NCBI RefSeq assembly: GCF_016863175.1
Contig: NZ_BOOJ01000005.1
Location: forward strand, 25,641 to 89,640
Source of the DNA: Paraplanobispora siamensis
GTDB taxonomy: Bacteria > Actinomycetota > Actinomycetes > Streptosporangiales > Streptosporangiaceae
Direction of reading: 5' to 3'
Length of the DNA: 64,000 bases
In this document: positions 57,104-64,000 of the stretch, in pieces
Layout: each line of letters begins with the position of its first letter
Numbering within the stretch: the stretch's first letter is position 1
The notes under the pieces: generated by a model
Databases searched by the model: none
What the model was told of the DNA's origin: nothing
The model's input: only the letters and a program-made list of their open reading frames with translations
Position numbers and translations under genes: made by a program

Positions 57104-58138
57104 ATGACGACCAAGATGCGCAGCGAGATCGCCGAGCAGCCCGCTGCGTTGCAGACCACGCTGGACGCCCTCCTCCCCAGGGTCGGGGAGGTGGAACGGC
57201 TCGCGGGGCAGACTCGTCAGCTGCTGTTCATCGCCCGTGGCACCTCCGACAACGCCGCAGTCTACGGCCGTTACCTCGCCGAGGCACACACCGGCCGCCT
57301 GTCCACCCTCGCCGCCCCCTCCATCGCGACCACCTACCGCCGCAAGCTGGACCTCGACGGCGTGCTGGCCGTCGGCCTGTCCCAGTCCGGCAGGACCGAG
57401 GAGATCGTCGAGACCCTGGCCTGGGCCAAGGAGTGCGGCGCCAAGACCGTGGCGATCACCAACGGCGGCGAGCAGAGCCCGCTGGCCCAGGCTGCCGACC
57501 TGGCCCTGTGCACGCTCGCGGGCGAGGAGAAGGCCGTTCCGGCCACCAAGACCTACACCACCCAGCTCGCCGCGCTGGCCGTGCTCGCCATCGGCCTGGG
57601 CGCCGACGTCGACCCCGCCGACCTGCAGCGCGTCCCCGAGGCCGTGGACAAGCTGATCGGCGACCCGGGCGACCTGGAGGCGGTCGTCGAGGGCCTGGCC
57701 GACAAGCCCGGCGTCGTGGTCTCCGGCCGCGGCCTGGCCTTCTCCACCGCGCTGGAGACGGCGCTCAAGCTCAAGGAGGCCTGCTACCTGCACGCCATGG
57801 GCCTGTCCTACGCCGACCTGCTGCACGGCCCGATCGCCGTGGTCGACGAGGACACCCCGGCCATCCTGGTCGCGGCCGGCGAGGGCCCGACCCTGGCGGG
57901 CACCGTGGCGCTGGCCGAGCGGGTCACCGGCGCCGGCGCCGCGGCCTTCACCGTCGGTGGCGGCGCCGCGCTCGCGGGGGCCGCGACGGCCGCGCTGAAC
58001 GGCCCGGACCTGCCGGAGTGGGTGGCGCCCCTCGGCCTGATCGTCCCCGGTCAGTTGCTGACCGAGGCCCTCGCGCGCAGGCTGGGCGTCGACCCCGATG
58101 CGCCGCGGGGTCTCAACAAGGTCACCCAGACCGACTGA
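57104..58138 (+). CDS. SIS-domain aminosugar-phosphate isomerase/deaminase (GlmS C-terminal/AgaS-like)
   Basis: The 344-residue protein has two SIS domains. The first begins RQLLFIARGTSDNAAVYGRYLAE and includes the loop GLSQSGRTEEIVETL. The second has SGRGLAFSTALETALKLKEACYLHAMGLSYADLLHGPIAVVD. This matches the isomerase half of glucosamine-6-phosphate synthase without the glutaminase domain. Inside a DasR-linked PTS cluster it most likely acts on glucosamine-6-phosphate as a deaminase-type enzyme, the next intracellular step after GlcNAc-6-phosphate deacetylation. A NagA deacetylase is not in the window. Confidence 0.85.
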   Translation: MTTKMRSEIAEQPAALQTTLDALLPRVGEVERLAGQTRQLLFIARGTSDNAAVYGRYLAEAHTGRLSTLAAPSIATTYRRKLDLDGVLAVGLSQSGRTEEIVETLAWAKECGAKTVAITNGGEQSPLAQAADLALCTLAGEEKAVPATKTYTTQLAALAVLAIGLGADVDPADLQRVPEAVDKLIGDPGDLEAVVEGLADKPGVVVSGRGLAFSTALETALKLKEACYLHAMGLSYADLLHGPIAVVDEDTPAILVAAGEGPTLAGTVALAERVTGAGAAAFTVGGGAALAGAATAALNGPDLPEWVAPLGLIVPGQLLTEALARRLGVDPDAPRGLNKVTQTD

Positions 58139-58148
58139 GATCACCGGG

Positions 58149-58160
58149 TCGTCTAGCCTG
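58149..58160. promoter_or_regulatory. weak dre-like sequence before the EIIB gene
   Basis: TCGTCTAGCCTG matches 8 of 12 positions of the dre core TGGTCTAGACCA and lies 55 bases before the EIIB start. This is low similarity and may be chance. Confidence 0.2.
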
Positions 58161-58215
58161 GTCAGGGCCCCGGTCACGACCCCGGGAGGGTGACCGAGAA
58201 CATCAGGAGGACGAC

Positions 58216-58452
58216 ATGGCGGCAGACGCGAACGCGATCATCGCGGGCCTCGGCGGTGCGGACAACATCCTCGAGATCGAGCCGTGCATCACGCGGCTCC
58301 GGACCGAGGTGCGCGACGCCTCCAGGGTCGACCAGGCGGCCCTGCGGGCCGCCGGAGCCCACGGCGTCATGGCGGCGGGCAACGTGGTCCAGGTGGTCGT
58401 GGGTCCCGAGGCCGACACGATCGCCAGCGACATCGAGGACATCATCGGCTGA
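58216..58452 (+). CDS. nagF: PTS EIIB subunit (glucose/N-acetylglucosamine family)
   Basis: A 78-residue stand-alone EIIB domain has the phospho-acceptor Cys24 in the family motif EIEPCITRLRTEV, and ends GNVVQVVVGPEADTIASDI. It takes phosphate from EIIA and passes it to the sugar carried by EIIC. The ATG follows AGGAGG at ideal spacing. In many bacteria this domain is fused to EIIC; here it is separate and on the opposite strand from the permease, as in Streptomyces. The EIIA gene starts 49 bases downstream. Confidence 0.93.
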   Translation: MAADANAIIAGLGGADNILEIEPCITRLRTEVRDASRVDQAALRAAGAHGVMAAGNVVQVVVGPEADTIASDIEDIIG

Positions 58453-58500
58453 CGGACGCCGGGCGGTCCCCCTCCGGGCGGGGACCGTCGAGGGGGTGTG

Positions 58501-58947
58501 ATGACCACAGTTCTGGCCCCGGTCGCGGGGGCGGCCGTGGGTCTGGAGGCGGTGCCGGACCCGGTGTTCTCCGGGGGGCTGGTGGGTGCGGGGGCCGCGA
58601 TCGACCCGGCGAGGGAGCCCGGCAGGGTGGTCGCGCCCATCACGGGGAAGATCGTCAAGCTGCACCCCCACGCCTTCGTCGTCGTGGGCGACGACGGCCG
58701 GGGGATCCTGGTCCATCTGGGCATCGACACCGTGCAGCTGCGGGGCGAGGGGTTCGAGCTGCTGGCGGCCGAGGGCGACCGGGTCAGCGCGGGGCAGCCG
58801 GTGGTGGCCTGGAACCCCGCCGAGATCGAGGCGGGCGGGCGCTCCCCGGTCTGCCCGGTGGTGGCGCTGGACGCGGAGGAGGGGACCGTCAGCGCCCTCG
58901 CGGAGGGGAGGGTATGCGCCGGGGACGAGTTGTTCCGCTGGGGATAG
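58501..58947 (+). CDS. crr: PTS glucose-type EIIA (Crr)
   Basis: The 148-residue protein has the EIIA-Glc fold with the phosphorylated histidine His72 in GILVHLGIDTVQL and the helper His57 in KLHPHAF. It passes phosphate from HPr to EIIB and in other bacteria also regulates metabolism in its unphosphorylated form. It starts at ATG with GAGGGGG upstream. It follows the EIIB gene closely and is followed, after a 173-base spacer holding a DasR-type site, by ptsH and ptsI. Confidence 0.94.
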   Translation: MTTVLAPVAGAAVGLEAVPDPVFSGGLVGAGAAIDPAREPGRVVAPITGKIVKLHPHAFVVVGDDGRGILVHLGIDTVQLRGEGFELLAAEGDRVSAGQPVVAWNPAEIEAGGRSPVCPVVALDAEEGTVSALAEGRVCAGDELFRWG

Positions 58948-59082
58948 GGTGCCGATGGCCTCCGGGATTGCCGCCGCGGCAACGGGTATGAGGTGCGATG
59001 GCGTCGTGGCCGTCCACACTCGCGCGGGCGGGCGGCGAGCCCGGTACGGGCCGAACGGCCCGGCCGATCATACGGCGAGCCG

Positions 59083-59098
59083 ACTGGTCTAGACCGGT
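59083..59098. promoter_or_regulatory. DasR-responsive (dre) site before ptsH
   Basis: ACTGGTCTAGACCGGT is nearly palindromic and matches the core TGGTCTAGACCA at 11 of 12 positions. It ends 22 bases before the ptsH ATG, a good place for repression. Confidence 0.85.
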
Positions 59099-59120
59099 TG
59101 GCCGATCTTCAGGAGGACGC

Positions 59121-59378
59121 ATGCCCGAACGTCAGGTCACCGTCAAGGCCGAAGTCGGCCTGCACGCCCGTCCCGCCGCGACGTTCGTGCAGACAGCGGC
59201 CAAGGCGACGCTGGACGTCACCGTCGCCAAGGCAGGCGGGCAGCCGGTGAACGCCAAGAGCATCCTGGGGGTCCTGTCGCTCGACGTCCGGCAGGGCGAC
59301 ACCGTGGTGATCAGCGCGGAGGGGGAGGGCGCCGAGGAACTCCTCGACCGGCTCGCGGACATCGCATCGGCCCCGTGA
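59121..59378 (+). CDS. ptsH: PTS phosphocarrier HPr
   Basis: The 85-residue protein has phospho-His15 in VGLHARPAA and the seryl site region NAKSILGVL (Ser47 here). It carries phosphate from EI to EIIA. Actinobacteria usually lack a working HPr kinase, so the serine may be unused. The ATG follows AGGAGG; the frame is open upstream but conservation starts here. The stop overlaps the ptsI GTG (GTGA). A DasR site lies directly upstream, so ptsH-ptsI is likely part of the DasR regulon. Confidence 0.95.
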   Translation: MPERQVTVKAEVGLHARPAATFVQTAAKATLDVTVAKAGGQPVNAKSILGVLSLDVRQGDTVVISAEGEGAEELLDRLADIASAP

Positions 59379-61057
59379 ACACACTCACGGGCGTGGGGGT
59401 GAGCCCGGGCGTCGGGTTCGGGACCGGTTACGTCTTCGCCCGGGAGATCCCGGTGCCCCCGCCCGGCTCCAGGCACGGCGGGGACGCCGCCGCCGAGCGG
59501 GAGCGGGCCGAGCGGGCGCTGGAGCAGGTCGCGCAGGACCTGGAGCGGCGGGGGGCGCTGGCGGGCGGCGAGAGCCAGAAGGTGCTGGAGGCCCAGGCGC
59601 TGATGGCCCGCGACCCCGGTCTGGCGGCGGAGGTGGCCGGCCTCGTCGAGGCGGGCACGAGCGCCTCGCGCGCGGTGTACGAGGGGTTCGGGCACTACCG
59701 GGAGGTGCTCGCGGAGGCCGGGGGATACCTGGGCGCGCGGGTCGCCGACCTGGACGACGTCAGGGACCGGGCGATCGCCGTCCTGGAGGGGCTGCCCGCG
59801 CTCGACGTCCCCACCCGGGTCGCCGAGCCGTACGTGCTCGTCGCCCGCGACCTGGCCCCGGCCGACACCGCCCTGCTGTCCCCGGACGCCGTCGCCGCCT
59901 TCGTCACCGAGGAGGGCGGGCCGACGAGCCACACCGCGATCATCGCGCGGGCGATGGGCGTGCCGGCCGTCGTGGCCTGCCGGGGCGCCACCGCCGTGGC
60001 CGCGGGCACGCCGATGCTCGTCGACGGCGCCTCGGGCCTGGTACGGCTCGCACCCCCGGCGCGGGAGGTGGAGGCCGCCCGCGAGGCCGCCGCGGCCCGC
60101 AGATCCGCGCTCGCGGCCGTGGGCGGTCCCGGCGCGACCGCCGACGGCCACCCCGTGACGCTGCAGGCCAACATCGGCGGTCCCCGCGACGTGCCGGACG
60201 CACTGAAGTACGGCGCGCAGGGCGTCGGGCTCTACCGCACCGAGTTCCTCTTCCTGGGCCGGCGCGAGGCGCCCTCCCCGGAGGAGCAGGAGGCGGCGTA
60301 CCTGGAGGTGCTGAGGGCCTTCCCCGGTCAACGGGTCGTGGTGCGCACGCTGGACGCCGGGGCAGACAAGCCCCTGCCCTTCCTGACCTCGTCGGACGGC
60401 GAGCCGAACCCGGCGCTGGGGATGCGCGGGACGCGGCTCTTCCAGGTCCACCCGGAGGTGCTGGCCGACCAGCTGACGGCCCTGGCGCGGGCCGCCTCCC
60501 GGGCCGCGGCCCAGGTCGGGGTGATGGCCCCGATGATCGCCACCGCCGAGGAGGCCGTGCGGTTCGCGGCCGTCTGCCGGGAGGCCGGGCTGCCGTCGGC
60601 GGGCGTCATGATCGAGGTCCCGTCGGCCGCCCTGCGCACCGCGGACCTGGCGGCCGGGGCCGACTTCTTCTCGATCGGCACCAACGACCTGGCCCAGTAC
60701 GCCTTCGCCGCCGACCGCCAGGTGGGCGCGCTGACCGCGCTCCAGGACCCCTGGCAGCCCGCGCTGCTCGACCTGGCCGCCCTGGCCGTCGCCGGGGCCG
60801 TCGTACGGGACAGGCCGTGCGGGGTGTGCGGGGAGGCCGCCGGGGACCCGGCCCTCGCCTGCGTGCTGGTCGGCCTCGGCGTCACGTCGCTGTCGATGGC
60901 CGCCGCCTCGCTGCCCGCCGTACGGGCCGCGCTGGCCCTGCACACTCGCGACGAGTGCGTGCGGGCCGCGCAGGCCGCACGGGCCGCGGAGTCGGCCGAG
61001 TCGGCGCGCGCCGCCGCCCGTGCCCACCTGCCGGGACTGGGCGGGCTGGGACTGTGA
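59375..61057 (+). CDS. ptsI: PTS enzyme I
   Basis: The 560-residue enzyme has the phospho-His186 in GGPTSHTAIIARAMG, the PEP-binding barrel with GVGLYRTEFLF and GADKPLPFL, and the active-site SIGTNDLAQYAFAADR and CGVCGEAAGDP. It starts the PTS by taking phosphate from phosphoenolpyruvate and giving it to HPr. The GTG overlaps the ptsH stop, so both proteins are made together. Length is normal for the actinobacterial form. All general and sugar-specific PTS parts thus lie within about 6 kb. Confidence 0.96.
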   Translation: MNTLTGVGVSPGVGFGTGYVFAREIPVPPPGSRHGGDAAAERERAERALEQVAQDLERRGALAGGESQKVLEAQALMARDPGLAAEVAGLVEAGTSASRAVYEGFGHYREVLAEAGGYLGARVADLDDVRDRAIAVLEGLPALDVPTRVAEPYVLVARDLAPADTALLSPDAVAAFVTEEGGPTSHTAIIARAMGVPAVVACRGATAVAAGTPMLVDGASGLVRLAPPAREVEAAREAAAARRSALAAVGGPGATADGHPVTLQANIGGPRDVPDALKYGAQGVGLYRTEFLFLGRREAPSPEEQEAAYLEVLRAFPGQRVVVRTLDAGADKPLPFLTSSDGEPNPALGMRGTRLFQVHPEVLADQLTALARAASRAAAQVGVMAPMIATAEEAVRFAAVCREAGLPSAGVMIEVPSAALRTADLAAGADFFSIGTNDLAQYAFAADRQVGALTALQDPWQPALLDLAALAVAGAVVRDRPCGVCGEAAGDPALACVLVGLGVTSLSMAAASLPAVRAALALHTRDECVRAAQAARAAESAESARAAARAHLPGLGGLGL

Positions 61058-61058
61058 G

Positions 61059-61081
61059 CCGGTCCCGTACGGCGGGACCGG
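61059..61081 (+). terminator. hairpin after ptsI
   Basis: The nine-base stem CCGGTCCCG / CGGGACCGG has a TACGG loop and begins two bases after the stop codon. There is no T-run. Confidence 0.5.
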
Positions 61082-61082
61082 G

Positions 61083-61142
61083 ATCCATGTCCGCGCCACG
61101 CCGTGCGAAACGATCCGTGGCCGCGCCACGCCGTGCGACACG
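61083..61142. repeat. 30-bp tandem duplication between ptsI and nagZ
   Basis: Two 30-base units (61083-61112 and 61113-61142) share CCGCGCCACGCCGTGCGA and differ at three positions. Their role is unknown. Confidence 0.8.
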
Positions 61143-61175
61143 ACGGGAAACGGAGCGTCCGCTCGCGCGCCCGGA

Positions 61176-61191
61176 TAGCGTGGACGGCATG
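61176..61191 (+). promoter_or_regulatory. candidate leaderless promoter of nagZ
   Basis: TAGCGT, seven bases, then the ATG. No ribosome binding site is visible. Confidence 0.45.
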
Positions 61192-62532
61192 GTTCGGTGC
61201 GTGCGTACGGCTGGTCTTGCAGTGATCGCGACGATGGTGGCCGGATGCGCCGGCTCCGGATCGGCGAGTGTTCCCGCCGAGAGCCGGGCGAGCGCGGCCT
61301 CCCCAGCCTCCTCCGAGGCCGCCGGGAACACGGCGAGGACCGCCGAGAGCACGGCCGGGACCACCGCCGGGAGCACCGCGCCCGCCGGGGTGGAGGAGAC
61401 GCTGGCGAAGATGAGCGTCGAGGAGAAGGTCGGCCAGCTCTTCATGCCGGTCCTGTACGGCCAGGCGGCCGACACGGTCTCGGGGGAGAACCAGGCGCGC
61501 TTCGGCGTCGGCACGCCCGCCAAGATGATCGCCAAATACCGGCCAGGCGGGGTGATCCTGTTCCCCTGGGCGCAGAACGTCAAGAACGTCCGGCAGGTCG
61601 TCGCCCTGACCAACGGCCTGCAGAAGGCCTCTCCGCGGATCCCGCTGCTGATCGGCGCCGACCAGGAGAACGGCCGGGTCTCCCGGCTCGCGCCCCTGGT
61701 CACCAAGATGCCGGGCGCCTCGGTGATCGGTTCCACCGGTGACCCGTCGCTGGCCCGCAAGGCCGCGAAGGTGACCGGGACCGAGCTGCGCGCGCTCGGC
61801 ATCACCCTCGACTTCGCACCGGTCGCGGATGTGAACCTCAACCCGCGCAACCCGGTGATCGGCCCGCGCGCCTACGGCTCCGACCCGCGCAAGGTCGCGC
61901 CCATGGTCGCCGCGGCGGTGAAGGGCTTCCACGACGCCGGGGTCGGGGCCGCGGCCAAGCACTTCCCCGGGCACGGCGACACCACCGTGGACAGCCACTC
62001 CGGCCTGCCGGTGATCAAGCACTCCCGGTCCCAGTGGGAGCGGCTGGACGCGCCGCCGTTCGCCGCGGCCATCGGGGAGAAGGTCGACATGGTCATGAGC
62101 GCCCACGTGGTCATGCCCCGCCTCGATCCCTCCGGCGACCCGGCCACGCTCTCCAAGCCGATCCTGACCGGCCTGCTCCGCCAGAAGCTCGGCTTCGACG
62201 GGGTGGTCTCCACCGACGCGCTGGACATGGAGGGCGTGCGCAAGAAGTACGGCGACGGGGAGGTGGCCGTACGGGCCGTCCTGGCCGGGGCCGACGTGCT
62301 GCTCATGCCGCCGGACTATCCGAAGGCCTACGAGGCGGTCCTGTCCGCGGTGAGGTCCGGCCGGATCTCCGAGGAGCGGCTCGACCAGTCCGTACGGCGG
62401 CTGCTGAAGCTGAAGGCCGCCCGGGGCATCCTGCAGCGGGCCCCGGTCGCCGACCCGGCGAAGGCGGAGAAGGTGCTGCGCTCGGCCGAGCACCGCAAGG
62501 TCGCCTCGCTCATCACCGGCAAGGCCCGCTGA
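61189..62532 (+). CDS. nagZ: family GH3 beta-N-acetylhexosaminidase lipoprotein (NagZ-like)
   Basis: The 447-residue lipoprotein has a short signal peptide with lipidated Cys20 (MVAGC) and a Ser/Thr/Ala-rich linker to about residue 65. The GH3 barrel follows, with LLIGADQENGRVSRL, the NagZ loop KHFPGHGDTTVDSH and the nucleophile region VVSTDALDM. It cuts terminal N-acetylglucosamine from muropeptides or chitin fragments outside the cell and could feed the adjacent PTS. NagZ in Gram-negatives is cytoplasmic; the lipoprotein form is usual in Gram-positives. The start is leaderless by layout. A 14-base tandem repeat begins at its stop codon. Confidence 0.92.
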   Translation: MVRCVRTAGLAVIATMVAGCAGSGSASVPAESRASAASPASSEAAGNTARTAESTAGTTAGSTAPAGVEETLAKMSVEEKVGQLFMPVLYGQAADTVSGENQARFGVGTPAKMIAKYRPGGVILFPWAQNVKNVRQVVALTNGLQKASPRIPLLIGADQENGRVSRLAPLVTKMPGASVIGSTGDPSLARKAAKVTGTELRALGITLDFAPVADVNLNPRNPVIGPRAYGSDPRKVAPMVAAAVKGFHDAGVGAAAKHFPGHGDTTVDSHSGLPVIKHSRSQWERLDAPPFAAAIGEKVDMVMSAHVVMPRLDPSGDPATLSKPILTGLLRQKLGFDGVVSTDALDMEGVRKKYGDGEVAVRAVLAGADVLLMPPDYPKAYEAVLSAVRSGRISEERLDQSVRRLLKLKAARGILQRAPVADPAKAEKVLRSAEHRKVASLITGKAR

Positions 62533-62597
62533 GACGGATCGGCTGAGACGGATCGGCTGAGGCGGATCGGCTGAGGCGGATCGGCTGAGGCGGGTCC
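62528..62597. repeat. 14-bp tandem repeat (5 copies) starting at the nagZ stop codon
   Basis: Five units of GCTGAG(A/G)CGGATCG follow without gaps; the last ends in GGTCC. The first contains the nagZ stop, so every unit carries a TGA, which falls in each reading frame in turn. Confidence 0.9.
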
Positions 62598-62712
62598 GCC
62601 GGGACCGCCCCGCCTCGGTGAGGCCCTCGCTCCCGGACGAGGTGGGGGGGTAGTGCTTGCCCCACCATCTTTGGTGGACCCTCGACCATGTTCCCGGCTG
62701 ATCGCGATTCTC

Positions 62713-62727
62713 TACGGTGGTCCTATG
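62713..62727 (+). promoter_or_regulatory. candidate leaderless promoter of the last kinase gene
   Basis: TACGGT, six bases, then the ATG. There is no clear ribosome binding site. Confidence 0.4.
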
Positions 62728-63996
62728 ACCCCCTCGGAGCTGACCACCCCATGGGACCGGATCCGGGCCCACTGGTCGGCGCAGACCTGGCTGCGCACCT
62801 TCCACGTGGTCATCGGCCTGCCGATCGCGCTGCCGGGCGCGTTGGCGATCGTGGCCCTGACCGTGGTTTCGGTGGTGTTCGCCTGGACCGTGGTGGCGCC
62901 GGTGGTGGGCGTCCCCCTGCTGTTCACCGTGGTGTCGGCGCTCACGCGGGTGCAGCGGTCCCGGTTCGCCGCCTTCCTGGAGGTGGAGATCCCCCCGTCG
63001 CCGCGCCGGCCCGTCGGCCGTCGGCCGCTGAAGTGGCTGCTGGGCGTGGTGCGGGCACGGAGCACCTGGCGCCAGTTCGCCTACCACCTGCTCGCCCCGC
63101 TGATCAGCGGGGCCGGGTTCATCGTGGTGGCGGGGATCTGGACGGGCGGGCTGTCGGCGGGCACCGCCGCCGTGCGGATCCGGGAGTGGTCCGACGGCTG
63201 GGCCGTCATCGCGCTCGCCCTCCTCTCGGGGGTCCTGCTCACGGTCGGGCCGTGGGCGGCGCGCGGGATGTCCGCCCTGGACGTGATGGCCGCCAGGGCG
63301 CTGCTCGGACCCAGCCGCAGCGACGAGCTGGTCCAGCGGGTGGAGACCCTCACGGAGAGCCGCGCCGAGGTCATCGACGCCGCCGACGCCGAGCGCCGCC
63401 GCATCGAGCGGGACCTGCACGACGGCACCCAGCAGCGGCTGGTGTCGCTGGCGATGAAGCTCGGCATGGCCCGAGCCACCCTCACCGACGTCCCCGAGCC
63501 CGCCCGGGAGGCGATCGCGCAGGCCCACGAGGAGGCCAAGCACGCCCTGCGGGAGCTGCGCGACTTCGTGCGCGGGCTGCACCCGGCCGTGCTCAACGAC
63601 CAGGGGCTGGACGCGGCGCTGTCGGGCCTGGCCGCCCAGGCCCCCTTCCCGGTACGGCTGCGCGTGGACATGACCGTACGGGTGTCCGCCACCGTGGAGG
63701 CCGTGGCGTTCTTCGTCGTCTCCGAGGCGCTGACCAACATCGCCAAGCACGCCCGCGCCTCCGGCGCCGAGGTCGTGGTCGACGGCCACGAAGGCCTGCT
63801 CCGCGTGGCCGTCCGCGACGACGGCCGCGGCGGCGCGGACGCCGCCGGGGGCACGGGCCTGCGCGGCCTGGCCCAGCGGGTCGGCTCCGTGGACGGGAGG
63901 CTGCACATCGACAGCCCGCCGGGCGGCCCGACGGTGATCAGAGCGGAACTGCCGTACGCGCGGGAAGCGCACCGGATCGCGGGGGAGAGATCGTGA
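62725..63996 (+). CDS. NarL-type sensor histidine kinase with N-terminal sensor membrane domain
   Basis: The 423-residue kinase has four membrane helices in residues 20-185, in two pairs (FHVVIGLPIALPGALAIVALTVVSVVFAW...; LISGAGFIVVAGIW...AVIALALLSGVLLTV). This looks like the putative-sensor domain of actinobacterial kinases. A HisKA_3 segment follows (DAERRRIERDLHDGTQQRLVSLAMKLG, with the phospho-His in DLHDG), then HATPase (VVSEALTNIAKHARASGAEV; DDGRGGADAAGGTGLRGLAQRV). Its stop overlaps a GTG that begins the next gene, presumably the partner response regulator. The signal is unknown. Confidence 0.92.
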   Translation: MTPSELTTPWDRIRAHWSAQTWLRTFHVVIGLPIALPGALAIVALTVVSVVFAWTVVAPVVGVPLLFTVVSALTRVQRSRFAAFLEVEIPPSPRRPVGRRPLKWLLGVVRARSTWRQFAYHLLAPLISGAGFIVVAGIWTGGLSAGTAAVRIREWSDGWAVIALALLSGVLLTVGPWAARGMSALDVMAARALLGPSRSDELVQRVETLTESRAEVIDAADAERRRIERDLHDGTQQRLVSLAMKLGMARATLTDVPEPAREAIAQAHEEAKHALRELRDFVRGLHPAVLNDQGLDAALSGLAAQAPFPVRLRVDMTVRVSATVEAVAFFVVSEALTNIAKHARASGAEVVVDGHEGLLRVAVRDDGRGGADAAGGTGLRGLAQRVGSVDGRLHIDSPPGGPTVIRAELPYAREAHRIAGERS

Positions 63997-64000
63997 CGTA
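63993..64000 (+). CDS. start of next gene, cut by window end (probable response regulator)
   Basis: A GTG with GGGGGAGAG upstream overlaps the kinase stop by four bases. Only two full codons are inside the window. A LuxR-type response regulator is expected from the usual kinase-regulator order; this is inference, not seen. Confidence 0.4.

Noticed and set aside
60328..63972. Open frame of more than 1200 codons on the minus strand opposite ptsI, nagZ and the kinase gene
   Set aside because: It is an effect of very high GC in third codon positions. The plus strand carries three fully recognisable genes, and the antisense product is Arg/Gly/Gln/His-rich without any domain. The same applies to long antisense frames at 5.2-7.8, 15.3-17.9, 26.7-29.5 and 51.1-53.9 kb.

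Overview
The window is one stretch of a chromosome from a very GC-rich, sporulating actinomycete. The order of genes (mannose metabolism, F420 genes, whiB, ahcY, then mtrA-mtrB-lpqB, hpf, a response regulator, secA) matches the conserved core block I know from Streptomyces and its relatives. The Pro/Gln/Tyr-rich surface-type proteins, SpoIIM, DasR-type control and base composition fit the Streptosporangiales, but that placement is inference. I see no rRNA, tRNA, CRISPR, prophage or insertion sequence. Most genes are ordinary conserved actinobacterial genes.

Layout. (1) 1-5.0 kb: partial methyltransferase, UPF0104 membrane protein, GT4 glycosyltransferase, mannose-1-phosphate guanylyltransferase and an AlkA-type glycosylase. 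(2) 5-12.2 kb: a small membrane protein divergent from FO synthase (fbiC), a binding-protein/VWA hybrid, and fbiB-fbiA. This supplies all dedicated F420 steps except fbiD. (3) 12.4-24.3 kb: a repeat-rich membrane protein, whiB, a 953-residue GT2 membrane glycosyltransferase coupled to a DUF5719 protein, a zincin-like protein, DUF3499, then manB, a Trm112-like protein, a phosphosugar isomerase and a CDF transporter. With manC, the isomerase and manB form a route to GDP-mannose. (4) 24.4-29.6 kb: a two-component system, a MerR regulator divergent from ahcY, and a second, archaeal-type AHCY. (5) 29.7-32 kb: DUF305 lipoprotein and LVIVD-repeat protein. (6) 32-46 kb: RDD, SpoIIM and M48 genes, then the DUF58/MoxR/DUF4350/DUF4129/YGGQP-repeat membrane operon, divergent from mtrA-mtrB-lpqB. 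(7) 46-54.6 kb: comF, hpf behind a long structured leader, response regulator, AlkX-like glycosylase, small membrane protein, secA, DUF6459. (8) 54.8-62.6 kb: an entire N-acetylglucosamine-type PTS (EIIC, DasR, SIS enzyme, EIIB, EIIA, HPr, EI) with DasR-like operators, next to a NagZ-like lipoprotein. (9) 62.7 kb to the end: a histidine kinase and the first codons of its presumed partner regulator.

Nothing in the window is clearly a wholly new system. The best leads are the roughly 300-nt structured leader of hpf (a candidate raiA-motif RNA), the two AHCYs of different subfamilies side by side, the complete PTS block with two DasR-like sites overlapped exactly one helical turn apart, a 72-bp inverted-repeat region between fbiC and a tiny membrane protein gene, tandem duplications that begin at stop codons, and a recurring leaderless-promoter layout.
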